DNA of 64,000 nucleotides from Streptomyces longwoodensis (GCF_001514125.1 NZ_KQ948550.1:62001-126000), one strand, 5' to 3'; positions 18,830 through 28,035 are shown, counted from the first letter of the stretch. Notes: generated from the letters alone by a model not told the origin. Translations and numbers: made by a program.

Positions 18830-19837
18830 ATGGCGACTGTCCCGACCGCCCTCGCCGGCCGCCCCTTCCTCAAGGAGCTGGACTTCACCGGGGAGGAGCT
18901 GCGCGCCCTGGTGGGGCTGGCCGCCGAGCTGAAGGCCGCCAAGAAGGCCGGGACCGAGACGCGCCGGCTCCAGGGGAAGAACATCGCCCTGATCTTCGAG
19001 AAGACCTCCACGCGCACCCGCTGCGCGTTCGAGGTGGCCGCCGCCGACCAGGGCGCCTCCACGACGTACCTCGACCCGGTCGGGTCGCAGATCGGGCACA
19101 AGGAGTCCGTGAAGGACACCGCCCGGGTGCTCGGCCGGATGTACGACGCCATCGAGTACCGCGGGGACAGCCAGGCCAAGGTGGAGGAGCTGGCCGCCTA
19201 CGCCGGCGTGCCCGTCTACAACGGCCTCACCGACGACTGGCACCCCACCCAGATGCTCGCCGACGTGCTCACCATGACCGAGCACACCGCCAAGCCGCTC
19301 ACCGAGGTCGCCTTCGCCTACCTCGGCGACGCCCGCTTCAACATGGGCAACTCCTACCTCGTCACCGGCGCCCTGCTCGGCATGGACGTCCGGATCGTCG
19401 CCCCCAAGACCTACTGGCCCGCCCAGGAGGTCGTCGAGCGTGCCCGGGAGCTGGCCGCGGCCAGCGGGGCCCGCGTCACCCTCACCGAGGCCGTCGAGGA
19501 GGGCGTCGCGGGCGCCGACTTCGTCGCCACCGACGTGTGGGTGTCGATGGGTGAGCCCAAGGCCGTCTGGGACGAGCGCATCGCCGCGCTCTCCCCGTAC
19601 GCGGTGACCATGGACGTGCTGCGGGCCACCGGCAACCCGGACGTGAAGTTCCTGCACTGCCTGCCGGCCTTCCACGACCTGGGGACCAAGGTCGGCCGCG
19701 AGATCCACGAGAGCCACGGCCTGGGCTCCCTGGAGGTCACCGACGAGGTGTTCGAGTCGGCCCACTCGGTCGTCTTCGACGAGGCGGAGAACCGGCTGCA
19801 CACCATCAAGGCGGTCCTGGTGGCCACCCTCGCCTGA
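18830..19837 (+). CDS. argF: Ornithine carbamoyltransferase
   Basis: Transfers the carbamoyl group from carbamoyl phosphate to ornithine, giving citrulline; the reverse reaction serves arginine breakdown. 335 residues. Carbamoyl-phosphate loop [32 protein letters not shown] and the ornithine/catalytic loop HCLPAFHD are all intact. ATG at 18830 with GGAG eleven bases upstream. Its position after arcA suggests a catabolic role (arcB-like), but in Streptomyces this gene is normally also the biosynthetic argF. Regulation by ArgR is likely from the upstream AT-rich site. Confidence 0.94.
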   Translation: MATVPTALAGRPFLKELDFTGEELRALVGLAAELKAAKKAGTETRRLQGKNIALIFEKTSTRTRCAFEVAAADQGASTTYLDPVGSQIGHKESVKDTARVLGRMYDAIEYRGDSQAKVEELAAYAGVPVYNGLTDDWHPTQMLADVLTMTEHTAKPLTEVAFAYLGDARFNMGNSYLVTGALLGMDVRIVAPKTYWPAQEVVERARELAAASGARVTLTEAVEEGVAGADFVATDVWVSMGEPKAVWDERIAALSPYAVTMDVLRATGNPDVKFLHCLPAFHDLGTKVGREIHESHGLGSLEVTDEVFESAHSVVFDEAENRLHTIKAVLVATLA

Positions 19838-19854
19838 GCCGAAAACGGCGGCCC

Positions 19855-20340
19855 CTAAGGGGTGTGCGGCCGCCACTGCGGCGGGACCGTCGCCAGCCGG
19901 AACCACACCGCCTTGCCGTTGTCGGTCGGGCGGTGCCCGCAGGACGAGCTGAGGGCGCGGATCAGCAGCAGCCCCCGCCCGTGCTCCTGCCAGGGGTCCG
20001 GCTCCCGGCCGGACGGGCGGGTCAGGTCGCCCGGCGGCGCCGGGTCCGGATCGTGCACCTCGACCCGGCAGCCGGTCGGCAGCAGCTCCACCACCAGCTC
20101 TATCGGGCCGTCCCCGGCGGTGTGCTCCACGGCGTTGGCCACCAGCTCCGCGGTGAGCAGCTCGGCAGTGTCGCTGTCCGCCCCGTGGGCCGGCTCCGTC
20201 AGCGCCGTGCGCACCAGCGCACGGGCCACGGGCACGGCCGCGGCGGAGTGCGGCAGCGCGATCCGCCAGGAGGCGGGCGAGGCGGGGGGTTCGTGCACAG
20301 CGAGTCCGTTCATGGCGCAGGGTCCTGCGAGCGTCGTCAT
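19855..20340 (-). CDS. ATP-binding protein, anti-sigma-factor (SpoIIAB/RsbW-like) kinase family
   Basis: 161-residue GHKL ATPase without other domains, the size of the many Streptomyces RsbW-like regulators. The N-box reads ELVANAVEH and the G2 box GRGLLLIRAL; the intervening G1 region VEVHDPDP is recognisable. Such proteins bind and inhibit a sigma factor and phosphorylate an anti-anti-sigma partner, but no partner gene is adjacent. I chose the ATG at 20340, directly after a GTG, with AGGA nearby; MNGLAVHEPP (20316) is an alternative. Convergent with argF. Confidence 0.78.
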   Translation of the reverse strand: MTTLAGPCAMNGLAVHEPPASPASWRIALPHSAAAVPVARALVRTALTEPAHGADSDTAELLTAELVANAVEHTAGDGPIELVVELLPTGCRVEVHDPDPAPPGDLTRPSGREPDPWQEHGRGLLLIRALSSSCGHRPTDNGKAVWFRLATVPPQWRPHTP

Positions 20341-20585
20341 CACGCGGTCCTGCTTTCCGACCTCAGGAATGGTACGGCGGCCCCCGGCAGGGGCGCACGA
20401 CGGGCGCCGCACGGGACCGGCGGCCCCGCTACCGGGCGGCTTACCCGGGTGAACGCCCCGGCTCGTCCCGGCGATCCCGTTGTTACGGCCTTGTCGACGA
20501 GCGGTGACACCGCCGCCCACCCGTTCCGCGCCCACCTTGTGTCGCCCTCGTGACGACAGTCACGGACGGGTGATAGTTTCGACGG

Positions 20586-21413
20586 GTGAGTCCCTTCCTC
20601 GGATCCGCCGCCCGCACCGCCGACTGGGAGCACCTGCGCGTCGAGCACGACGACGGCGTGGCCACCGTGACCCTGGCCCGCCCCGACAAGCTCAACGCCC
20701 TCACCTTCGGCGCCTACGCCGACCTGCGCGACCTGCTCGCCGAGCTGGCCCGGGAGCGGTCCGTGCGGGCCCTCGTCCTGGCCGGCGAGGGCCGCGGCTT
20801 CTGCTCCGGGGGTGACGTCGAGGAGATCATCGGCGCCACCCTCGCCCTGGACACCGCCGAGCTCCTCGACTTCAACCGGATGACCGGCCAGGTCGTACGG
20901 GCGGTCCGCGAGTGCCCGTTCCCGGTGGTCGCGGCCGTGCACGGGGTGGCCGCGGGCGCGGGCGCCGTGCTGGCCCTCGCCGCCGACTTCCGGGTCGCCG
21001 ACCCCACGGCCCGCTTCGCCTTCCTGTTCACCCGGGTCGGCCTGTCCGGCGGCGACATGGGCGCGGCCTACCTTCTGCCCCGGGTGGTCGGCCTCGGCCA
21101 CGCCACCCGGCTGCTCATGCTGGGCGAGCCGGTGCGCGCCCCCGAGGCCGAGCGCATCGGCCTGATCAGCGAACTGGCCGAGGAGGGCCGGGCCGGCGAG
21201 GCCGCCGCCGCCCTGGCCCGCCGCCTCGCCGACGGCCCGGCCCTGGCCCACGCCCAGACCAAGGCCCTGCTGACGGCGGAGCTCGACATGCCGCTGGCGG
21301 CGGCGGTGGAACTGGACGCCGCCACGCAGGCCCTGCTGATGAACGGCGAGGACTACGCCGAGTTCCACGCCGCGTTCACGGAGAAGCGCACCCCGAAGTG
21401 GAGGGGGAGGTGA
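20586..21413 (+). CDS. Enoyl-CoA hydratase/isomerase family protein
   Basis: Crotonase-fold protein of 275 residues. It has RPDKLNALTFGAY, the oxyanion-hole segments GRGFCSGGDV and GVAAGAGAVLALAADF, and FLFTRVGLSGGDMGAAYLLPR. Glu positions used by classical hydratases are partly replaced (GGDMG), so hydration, isomerisation or ring hydrolysis are all possible. GTG start at 20586. It lies eight bases before the hydroxylase/reductase gene and belongs to the same aromatic CoA pathway, probably processing a ring-reduced CoA thioester (inference). Confidence 0.88.
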   Translation: MSPFLGSAARTADWEHLRVEHDDGVATVTLARPDKLNALTFGAYADLRDLLAELARERSVRALVLAGEGRGFCSGGDVEEIIGATLALDTAELLDFNRMTGQVVRAVRECPFPVVAAVHGVAAGAGAVLALAADFRVADPTARFAFLFTRVGLSGGDMGAAYLLPRVVGLGHATRLLMLGEPVRAPEAERIGLISELAEEGRAGEAAAALARRLADGPALAHAQTKALLTAELDMPLAAAVELDAATQALLMNGEDYAEFHAAFTEKRTPKWRGR

Positions 21414-21420
21414 GGTCGCG

Positions 21421-23688
21421 ATGCGTGTCGCGGTCATCGGCGGTGGTCCCGGCGGCCTGTACGCCGCGGCCCTGCTGAAACGTCTCGACCCGGCCCGCGA
21501 GGTGACCGTCTGGGAGCGCAACGCCCCCGACGACACCTTCGGCTTCGGCGTCGTCCTCTCCGACGAGACCCTGGGCGGCATCGAGCACGCCGACCCCGCC
21601 GTCCACGACGCCCTGCGGCGCCACTTCGTGCGCTGGGACGACATCGACGTCGTGCACCGGGGCCGGCGGCACACCTCCGGCGGCCACGGCTTCGCCGCCC
21701 TCGGCAGGCAACGGCTCCTGGACGTCCTGCACCAGCGCTGCCACGACCTCGGCGTCGACCTGCGCTTCCGCTCCCCGGCCCCGCACCCCGGCCGGCTGGC
21801 CGCCACGCACGACCTCGTCGTCGCCGCCGACGGGATCCACAGCACCACCCGGCAGACCTGGGCCGAGGCGTTCCGCCCCCGCGTCACCGCCCACCGCTGC
21901 CGCTACATCTGGCTCGCCACCGACTTCGCCTTCGACGCCTTCCGCTTCGAGATCGCCGAGACCGAGCACGGCGTGGTGCAACTGCACGCCTACCCCTACG
22001 CGCCCGACGCCTCCACCGTGATCGTCGAGATGCGCGAGGAGGTCTGGCGCGCGGCCGGCTTCGACGAGCTGGGCGAGGAGGAGTCCACCGACCGCTGCGC
22101 CAAGATCTTCGCGGAGGCGCTCCGCGGCCGGCCCCTGCGCTCCCACCGGTCGGCGTGGACGACGTTCCGCACGGTCACCACCGAGCACTGGTCGCACGGC
22201 AACGTCGTCCTCCTCGGTGACGCCGCCCACACCGCGCACTTCTCCATCGGCTCCGGCACCAAGCTCGCCGTCGAGGACGCCCTCGCCCTCGCCGCCTGCC
22301 TGCGCGAACACCCCGACCGCGACACGGCGTTGGCGGCGTACGAGGAGGAGCGCAAGCCGGTCGTGGCGTCCACCCAGCGGGCCGCCCGGGCGAGCCTGGA
22401 GTGGTTCGAGAACCTCGCCCTGTACCTCGACCAGCCGCCCCGCCGGTTCGCGTTCAATCTGCTCACCCGCAGCCGGCGCGTCACCCACGACAACCTCCGG
22501 CTGCGCGACGCGCGGTTCGTGGAGGCGGTGGAGCGCGAGTTCGGCTGCCCGCCCGGCACGCCCCCGATGTTCACGCCGTTCCGGCTGCGCGGACTGACCC
22601 TGCGCAACCGGGTCGTCGTCTCGCCCATGGACATGTACTCGGCGGCCGACGGTCTGCCCGGCGACTTCCACCTGGTGCACCTGGGCGCCCGGGCCCTCGG
22701 CGGTGCCGGGCTGGTGATGACCGAGATGGTGTGCGTGAGCGAGGAGGGCCGGATCACCCCCGGCTGCACCGGCCTGTACACGGGCCGGCAGGCCGAGGCG
22801 TGGCGGCGCGTCACCGAGTTCGTGCACACCCGGGCGCCGGGCACCGCGATCGGCGTCCAGCTCGGGCACTCCGGCCGCAAGGGCTCGACGCGGCTCATGT
22901 GGGAGGGCATGGACGAGCCGCTGCCCGACGGCAACTGGCCCCTGGTCGCGGCCTCCGCGCTGCCGTACCGGCCGGGCAGCCAGACACCGCGCGAGCTGTC
23001 CCGGGCCCACCTGACGGACCTGCGCGAGCAGTTCACGGCGGCGGGCCGCCGGGCCGCCCGGGCCGGGTTCGACCTGCTGGAACTGCACTGCGCGCACGGC
23101 TACCTGCTGTCCGGGTTCCTCTCCCCGCTCACCAACCGCCGCACCGACGCCTACGGCGGCAGCCTGGACCGGCGGCTGCGCTTCCCGCTGGAGGTGTTCG
23201 ACGCGGTCCGGGCCGTCTGGCCCGACGAACGGCCCATGACGGTGCGCATCTCCGCCACCGACTGGGCCGAGGGCGGCACGAGCGCCGACGACGCCGTGGA
23301 GATCGCCCGCGCCTTCGCCGCGCACGGCGCCGACGCCGTCGACGTGTCCACCGGCCAGGTCGTCGCCGAGGAACGCCCGGAGTTCGGGCGGTCGTACCAG
23401 ACGCCGTACGCCGACCGGATCCGGCACGAGGCGGGGGTGCCGGTGATCGCGGTCGGCGCGATCTCCTCCTGGGACGACGTCAACTCCCTGATCCTGGCCG
23501 GGCGCACGGACCTGTGCGCGCTCGCCCGGCCCCATCTGTACGACCCGCACTGGACGTTGCACGCCGCCGCCGAGCAGGGCTACTCCGGGCCGGGCGCCGT
23601 GTGGCCCGAGCCCTACCGGGCGGGCAGCCGGCGCCCCCGGACCGGACGCACGGACACCCCCAAACCCCGCCTCACACTGAACCCCTGA
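21421..23688 (+). CDS. Bifunctional salicylyl-CoA 5-hydroxylase / 2-aminobenzoyl-CoA monooxygenase-reductase-like fusion
   Basis: 755-residue two-domain flavoenzyme. Residues 1-~375 are a class A FAD monooxygenase: GGGPGGLYAA at the N-terminus, and GDAAHTAHFSIGSGTKLAVEDA with the FAD-binding GDAAH. Residues ~380-750 are an Old Yellow Enzyme-type FMN reductase: FTPFRLRGLTLRNRVVVSPM, GVQLGHSGRKG, ELHCAHGYLLSGFLSP and DLCALARPHL. This fusion is known for anthranilyl-CoA (hydroxylates, then reduces the ring) and for salicylyl-CoA 5-hydroxylase. The neighbours (CoA ligase, dehydrogenase, hydratase, PaaX, RidA) favour a CoA-dependent anthranilate or salicylate route. ATG at 21421. Confidence 0.9.
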   Translation: MRVAVIGGGPGGLYAAALLKRLDPAREVTVWERNAPDDTFGFGVVLSDETLGGIEHADPAVHDALRRHFVRWDDIDVVHRGRRHTSGGHGFAALGRQRLLDVLHQRCHDLGVDLRFRSPAPHPGRLAATHDLVVAADGIHSTTRQTWAEAFRPRVTAHRCRYIWLATDFAFDAFRFEIAETEHGVVQLHAYPYAPDASTVIVEMREEVWRAAGFDELGEEESTDRCAKIFAEALRGRPLRSHRSAWTTFRTVTTEHWSHGNVVLLGDAAHTAHFSIGSGTKLAVEDALALAACLREHPDRDTALAAYEEERKPVVASTQRAARASLEWFENLALYLDQPPRRFAFNLLTRSRRVTHDNLRLRDARFVEAVEREFGCPPGTPPMFTPFRLRGLTLRNRVVVSPMDMYSAADGLPGDFHLVHLGARALGGAGLVMTEMVCVSEEGRITPGCTGLYTGRQAEAWRRVTEFVHTRAPGTAIGVQLGHSGRKGSTRLMWEGMDEPLPDGNWPLVAASALPYRPGSQTPRELSRAHLTDLREQFTAAGRRAARAGFDLLELHCAHGYLLSGFLSPLTNRRTDAYGGSLDRRLRFPLEVFDAVRAVWPDERPMTVRISATDWAEGGTSADDAVEIARAFAAHGADAVDVSTGQVVAEERPEFGRSYQTPYADRIRHEAGVPVIAVGAISSWDDVNSLILAGRTDLCALARPHLYDPHWTLHAAAEQGYSGPGAVWPEPYRAGSRRPRTGRTDTPKPRLTLNP

Positions 23689-23712
23689 GAGCCCGTCAGC
23701 TGTTGGAGGCCG

Positions 23713-24540
23713 TCAGGCGTCCTGCCGGGGCACCCCCGCGAACTCCGCGCCCGCGTCCCGCAGCCGGCGGTGCAGGCCCCGGAACACCTCGGCCGAGCGC
23801 ACGCCCGGCCAGTCGGCGGGCAGCAGCCGGGCGGGCAGGCCCGGGTCGGTGTACGGCAGGTGGCGCCAGGAGTCCAGGGCGAGCAGGTAGTCGCGGTAGG
23901 CCTCGGCCGGCGGGGTGTCCGCGCGCCGCTCCCAGGCGCGCAGGACCTCCTCGTGCCGGTCGAGGAACGCCTCGTGCTCCTTGGCGATGGCCGCCAGGTC
24001 CCACCACCGGGCCACGGACTCCACGGTCGCGGCGAAGCCCAGGTGCTCCCCGCGGAAGAAGTCGACGTACGGGTCGAGCCGCAGCCGCCGCAGGCTGTGC
24101 CGGGTCTCCTCGTACAGCCGGGCCGGGGCGATCCACACGCCGGGGGCCGCCGTGCCGAAGCCGAGGCCGGCCAGCCGGGAGCGCAGCACGTGGCGCTTCT
24201 GCCGCTCCGACTCCGGCACCGAGAACACCGCGAGCACCCAGCCCTCGTCGTCGGGCGGCGCGGACGCGTAGACGCGCCGGTCGCCGTCCTCGAGCAACTG
24301 CCGTGCCTCGGGCGAGAGCCGGTAGCCCGCGGCGCCCTCGGCGGTGCGGGCGGGCAGCAGCAGCCCGCGCCGTTTCAGCCGGGACACCGAGGAGCGCACC
24401 GAGGGGGCGTCGACGCCCACCGCGGCGAGCAGCCGGATCAGCTCGGCGACGGGCACCGGGCCCGGCGCGAAGCGGCCGTAGGCGCCGTAGAGGGTGACGA
24501 TCAGGGACCGGGGAGCGTGCTGGTCGGACACGTTGATCAT
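23713..24540 (-). CDS. PaaX-family transcriptional repressor
   Basis: 275-residue cytosolic regulator. The N-terminal winged helix (about residues 10-80, with GVDAPSVRSSVSRLKRRGLLLP as recognition area) is followed by the PaaX central domain (WVLAVFSVPESERQKRHVLRSRL) and the C-terminal PaaX domain (GVWIAPARLYEE, FLDRHEEVL, DPGLPARLLPADWPG). PaaX proteins bind aryl-CoA thioesters, so this one probably senses the CoA intermediate made by the adjacent ligase (inference). It is 16 bases upstream of the ligase gene on the same strand, which fits autoregulated control of the cluster. Confidence 0.9.
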   Translation of the reverse strand: MINVSDQHAPRSLIVTLYGAYGRFAPGPVPVAELIRLLAAVGVDAPSVRSSVSRLKRRGLLLPARTAEGAAGYRLSPEARQLLEDGDRRVYASAPPDDEGWVLAVFSVPESERQKRHVLRSRLAGLGFGTAAPGVWIAPARLYEETRHSLRRLRLDPYVDFFRGEHLGFAATVESVARWWDLAAIAKEHEAFLDRHEEVLRAWERRADTPPAEAYRDYLLALDSWRHLPYTDPGLPARLLPADWPGVRSAEVFRGLHRRLRDAGAEFAGVPRQDA

Positions 24541-24555
24541 TTTAAGTCGTCGGCG

Positions 24556-26145
24556 TCACTGCCGGTCGCCCCCGGTGCGCAGGCGGAACCGCTGGAGCTT
24601 GCCGGTCGCGGTGCGCGGCAGCGCGTCCAGGAAGACGACCTCGCGCGGGCACTTGTAGGGCACCAGCTCCTGCCGGACGAAGCCGCGCAGCGCCTCCGCG
24701 TCCCGCCGGGCACCCCCGCGCAGCACCACGAAGGCGACCGCGACCTGCCCGCGGTCCTCGTCCGCGCGCCCGACGACCGCCGCCTCCACCACGTCCGGGT
24801 GGCGCAGCAGCGCCTCCTCGACCTCGGGTCCCGCGATGTTGTACCCGGCCGAGATGATCATGTCGTCGGCGCGCGCCACGTACCGGAACCAGCCGTCGCT
24901 CCCGCGCACGTAGGTGTCCCCGGTGACGTTCCAGCCGTCGCGCACGTAGTCGCGCTGGCGGGGGTCGGCGAGGTAGCGGCAGCCCACCGGGCCCTGGACG
25001 GCGAGCAGTCCGGGCTCGCCGTCGGGCACGGGCGCGCCGTGCGCGTCCTGCACCCGCGCCCGCCAGCCGGGCACCGGGAAGCCGGTGGTGCCGGGCCGGG
25101 CGTCCTCGTCGGCGGCCGACAGGAAGATGTGCAGCAGCTCGGTGGCGCCGATGCCGTTGATGATGCGCAGCCCGGTGCGCTCGTGCCAGGCGTGCCAGGT
25201 GGCCGCGGGCAGGTTCTCGCCGGCCGAGACGCAGCGGCGCAGGGACGACAGGTCGTGGGCCCCCGGCTCGCTCAGCATCGCCCGGTACGCGGTCGGCGCC
25301 GTGAACAGCACCGACACCCGGTGCCCGGCGATCGCGGGCAGCAGCTGCCGGGGGCCCGCCTGCTCCAGCAGCAGCGCGGAGGCGCCGGCCCGCAGCGGGA
25401 AGACCACCAGCCCGCCGAGGCCGAAGGTGAAGCCCAGCGGGGGACTGCCCGCGAACACGTCGTCCGCGCGCGGCTTCAGCACGTGCCGGGCGAAGGTGTC
25501 GGCGACCGCGAGGACGTCCCGGTGGAAGTGCATGCAGCCCTTGGGGCGGCCCGTGGTGCCCGAGGTGAACGCGATCAGCGCCACGTCGTCGCAGGCGGTG
25601 GCCACGGCCCGGTAGGCGCCCCCGGGTGCCGGGCGGCGCAGCAGGTCGTCGGGCGCGTCACCGCCGTACGTCGTGATCCGCAGGTCCGGCACCTCGGCCT
25701 TGGCGAGGTCGTCCACCGCCCTAACGTCGCACAGCGCGTGCCGCACCCGGGCGATCCCGCAGATCGTGCGCAGCTCCTGCGGGCGCTGCTGGGCGAGGAC
25801 CGTGACGCACACCCCGCCCGCCTTGAGCACCGCGAGCCAGCAGGCGGCGAGCCAGGGGGTGGTGGGGCCGCGCAGCAGCACCCGGTTGCCGGGGACCACG
25901 CCCAGCCCGCCGGTCAGCACGTGCGCGATCCGGTCGACGCGGGCCCGCAGCTCGCCGTAGGTCCAGGTGCCGTCCGGGGTGCGGAAGGCCGGGCGGTCGT
26001 CGGGCGGGCCCTGCAGCAGCTCGGCGGCGCAGTTCAGCCGGTCCGGGTAGCGCAGCTCCGGCAGGTCGAGGCGCAGTTCGGGCCACTGCTCGGGCGGGGG
26101 CAGGTGGTCGCGCGCGAAGGTGTCGACGTGGGCGGAGTCGTGCAT
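24556..26145 (-). CDS. Benzoate/2-aminobenzoate-CoA ligase-like AMP-dependent synthetase
   Basis: 529-residue ANL-superfamily ligase that activates a carboxylic acid as adenylate and transfers it to CoA. P-loop AFTSGTTGRPKGC, the adenine motif NGIGATELLHIF, YVARADDMIISAGYNI (A8) and the catalytic Lys in LPRTATGKLQRFRL (A10) are intact. The overall pattern, including DDVFAGSPPLGFTFGLGG, matches benzoate/2-aminobenzoate-CoA ligases. ATG at 26145 with GGGGG nine bases upstream; the frame remains open further upstream, antisense to the dehydrogenase gene, but that part is spurious. Divergent from the acyl-CoA dehydrogenase gene. Confidence 0.9.
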   Translation of the reverse strand: MHDSAHVDTFARDHLPPPEQWPELRLDLPELRYPDRLNCAAELLQGPPDDRPAFRTPDGTWTYGELRARVDRIAHVLTGGLGVVPGNRVLLRGPTTPWLAACWLAVLKAGGVCVTVLAQQRPQELRTICGIARVRHALCDVRAVDDLAKAEVPDLRITTYGGDAPDDLLRRPAPGGAYRAVATACDDVALIAFTSGTTGRPKGCMHFHRDVLAVADTFARHVLKPRADDVFAGSPPLGFTFGLGGLVVFPLRAGASALLLEQAGPRQLLPAIAGHRVSVLFTAPTAYRAMLSEPGAHDLSSLRRCVSAGENLPAATWHAWHERTGLRIINGIGATELLHIFLSAADEDARPGTTGFPVPGWRARVQDAHGAPVPDGEPGLLAVQGPVGCRYLADPRQRDYVRDGWNVTGDTYVRGSDGWFRYVARADDMIISAGYNIAGPEVEEALLRHPDVVEAAVVGRADEDRGQVAVAFVVLRGGARRDAEALRGFVRQELVPYKCPREVVFLDALPRTATGKLQRFRLRTGGDRQ

Positions 26146-26194
26146 GTCCGTGCGCCCCCTTGCCGGTCCGGCGTCGTGGTGGGCTCGCCCGTCG

Positions 26195-26238
26195 AGCGTA
26201 TCGTGTCGGTGACGGCAGTCAACGGGGCGCGATAAGGT
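26195..26238. promoter_or_regulatory. Overlapping divergent promoters of the aromatic-CoA cluster
   Basis: Minus strand: TTGACT (26222-26217), 16-base spacer, TACGCT (26200-26195), reading into the ligase gene. Plus strand: GTGACG (26209-26214), 18-base spacer, TAAGGT (26233-26238), reading into the dehydrogenase gene. The -35 elements face each other, so one bound repressor (PaaX candidate) could shut both. Confidence 0.45.
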
Positions 26239-26268
26239 CGGGGCAGTGCACGGGAGAGGGGACCGGCG

Positions 26269-27402
26269 ATGCCCGCATTCTCGCTCGGACCGGAACGGAC
26301 CGCCTGGTGTGCCGAGCTGCGCGCCCTGGCCGCCGACCGGCTGCGCCCGCTCGCCGGGAAGGGCGAGCCCGGCCGGGTCAACCGGCCTCTGGTGGCCGAA
26401 CTCGGCCGACTCGGCCTGCTCGCCCGCCTGTTCACCTCCGGCGCCCTCGACCTGTGCCTGATGCGCGAGTCCCTGGCCCGGGTCTGCACCGAGGCGGAGA
26501 CCGCCCTCGCCCTCCAGGGCCTCGGCGCGCACCCGGTGCACGCCCACGGCACCCCCGCCCAACGGCAGCGCTGGCTGCCCGCGGTGGGCGAGGGCCGCGC
26601 GGTCGCCGCCTTCGCGCTCAGCGAGCCCGGCGCCGGCTCGGACGCGGCGGCCCTGACCCTGACGGCCACGCCCGACGGGTCCGGCGGCTGGCGGCTGACC
26701 GGCGAGAAGACGTGGATCTCCAACGCCCCCGAGGCCGACTTCACCACCGTCTTCGCCCGGACCACACCCGGCGCGGGCGCCCGGGGCGTCACCGCCTTCC
26801 TCGTCCCCGCCGGCCGGCCCGGCCTCACCGGCACCCCCCTCGACATGCTCTCCCCGCACCCCATCGGCACCCTCCGCTTCGACGCCGTCCCGGTCACCCC
26901 GGACGACGTCCTCGGCGAGGTCGACGCCGGGTTCCGGGTCGCGATGGGCACGCTCAACCTGTTCCGGCCCAGCGTCGGCGCCTTCGCCGTCGGCATGGCC
27001 CAGGCGGCCCTGGACGCCACCGTGGAGTGGACCGCGCGCCGCGACGCCTTCGGCGGCAAGCTCAAGGACCTCCAGGGTGTCGCCCACCAGGTCGCCGAGA
27101 TGGCCTTGCGCACGGAGGCCGCCCGCCTGATGGTGTACGCGGCGGCCACGGCGTACGACAGCGGTGCCCCGGACGTCCCCGGGCGCGCCGCGATGGCCAA
27201 GCTGCTCGCCACCGAGACCGCGCAGTACGTCGTCGACACGGCCGTCCAGCTGCACGGCGCACGGGCCCTGCAGCGCGGCCACTTGCTGGAGCACCTCTAC
27301 CGGGAGGTGCGCGCGCCCCGCATCTACGAGGGGGCGAGCGAGGTCCAACGGGGCATCGTCGCCAAGGAGTTGTACCGGTCCCGCGAGGAGGGCGGCGCAT
27401 GA
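26269..27402 (+). CDS. Acyl-CoA dehydrogenase
   Basis: 377-residue FAD-dependent acyl-CoA dehydrogenase. ALSEPGAGSDAAAL, TGEKTWISNAPEADF, FGGKLKDLQGVAHQVAEM and the C-terminal IYEGASEVQRGIVAKELY are family signatures; the Glu in YEGAS is the usual position of the catalytic base. GAGGGGA six bases before the ATG. Probably oxidises a ring-derived or alicyclic CoA thioester in the same pathway (inference). Co-translated with the RidA gene through an ATGA overlap. Confidence 0.9.
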   Translation: MPAFSLGPERTAWCAELRALAADRLRPLAGKGEPGRVNRPLVAELGRLGLLARLFTSGALDLCLMRESLARVCTEAETALALQGLGAHPVHAHGTPAQRQRWLPAVGEGRAVAAFALSEPGAGSDAAALTLTATPDGSGGWRLTGEKTWISNAPEADFTTVFARTTPGAGARGVTAFLVPAGRPGLTGTPLDMLSPHPIGTLRFDAVPVTPDDVLGEVDAGFRVAMGTLNLFRPSVGAFAVGMAQAALDATVEWTARRDAFGGKLKDLQGVAHQVAEMALRTEAARLMVYAAATAYDSGAPDVPGRAAMAKLLATETAQYVVDTAVQLHGARALQRGHLLEHLYREVRAPRIYEGASEVQRGIVAKELYRSREEGGA

Positions 27403-27800
27403 GCGTGCAGCGGGTCAACCCGCCGGAGCTGTCCCCGCCGGCCGGCTTCTCCCACGCGGTGGTGGCCACCGGCTCCCGGGTGGTGTTCCTCGCCGGGCAG
27501 ACCGCCCTCGACGGTGACGGCCGGGTCGTCGGGGCCACGCTGCCCGAGCAGTTCGAGCGGGCGCTGGCCAACCTGCTGACCGCGCTCGCCGCCGCGGGCG
27601 GCACACCCGCCGACCTCGCCCGGGTCACGGTGTACGTCACCGACGTCGCCGCCTACCGCGCCCACGCCGCCGAACTGGGCCGCGCCTGGCGCGCGTCGGC
27701 CGGGCGCGACTACCCGGCGATGGCCGTGGTCGGGATCGTCCGGCTGTGGGACGAGCAGGCACTGGTGGAGCTGGACGGCTTCGCGGTGCTGCCCGACTGA
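27399..27800 (+). CDS. RidA/YjgF/UK114-family protein
   Basis: 133-residue trimeric RidA-fold protein. Landmarks are VVFLAGQTALDGDGRVVG, LPEQFERALANLLTAL, VTVYVTDVAAYRAH and the C-terminal DEQALVELDGFAVL, where the usual active-site Arg-containing motif IEIEA/xAV is modified. RidA proteins hydrolyse reactive enamines/imines. Coupling to the dehydrogenase by ATGA, in a cluster that could process 2-aminobenzoyl-CoA, suggests it removes the ring nitrogen as ammonia from an enamine intermediate. That role is inference, but it would explain why a RidA is here. Confidence 0.88.
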   Translation: MSVQRVNPPELSPPAGFSHAVVATGSRVVFLAGQTALDGDGRVVGATLPEQFERALANLLTALAAAGGTPADLARVTVYVTDVAAYRAHAAELGRAWRASAGRDYPAMAVVGIVRLWDEQALVELDGFAVLPD

Positions 27801-27822
27801 GCCGGGCGCGCCCCGCAGGTCG

Positions 27823-28035
27823 TCAGGCGGCGGTCGCGAGGGCGTCCGCCGGGAGCCGGTGCGGGGCGAGCACCCGGCCGTCCGGGAGCAGCGCACCCGA
27901 GTCGTCGAAGACGATCGTGCCGTCGCACAGCAGGTCCCAGCCCTGCTCGGGGTGCGCGGCGACGACGTGCGTGGCCCGGCTGTCGGCCGGCCGTCCGCTG
28001 GGCCGGGTCTGCGTCGGGGTCGGGTGGGAGCACAT
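27823..28035 (-). CDS. DUF5999-family small protein
   Basis: 70-residue soluble protein beginning MCSHPT. It contains the conserved block HPEQGWDLLCDGTIVFDDSGALLPDGRVL (HPEQGW and LLPDG motifs), which I recognise as the actinomycete family DUF5999. Function unknown. The N-terminal CxH could bind a metal but is incomplete. Convergent with the RidA gene, divergent from a secreted protein gene; single gene. Confidence 0.8.
   Translation of the reverse strand: MCSHPTPTQTRPSGRPADSRATHVVAAHPEQGWDLLCDGTIVFDDSGALLPDGRVLAPHRLPADALATAA

Noticed and set aside
26146-27348. N-terminal extension of the CoA ligase to 930 residues
   Set aside because: Antisense to the acyl-CoA dehydrogenase gene, low complexity; the ligase family starts at 26145.
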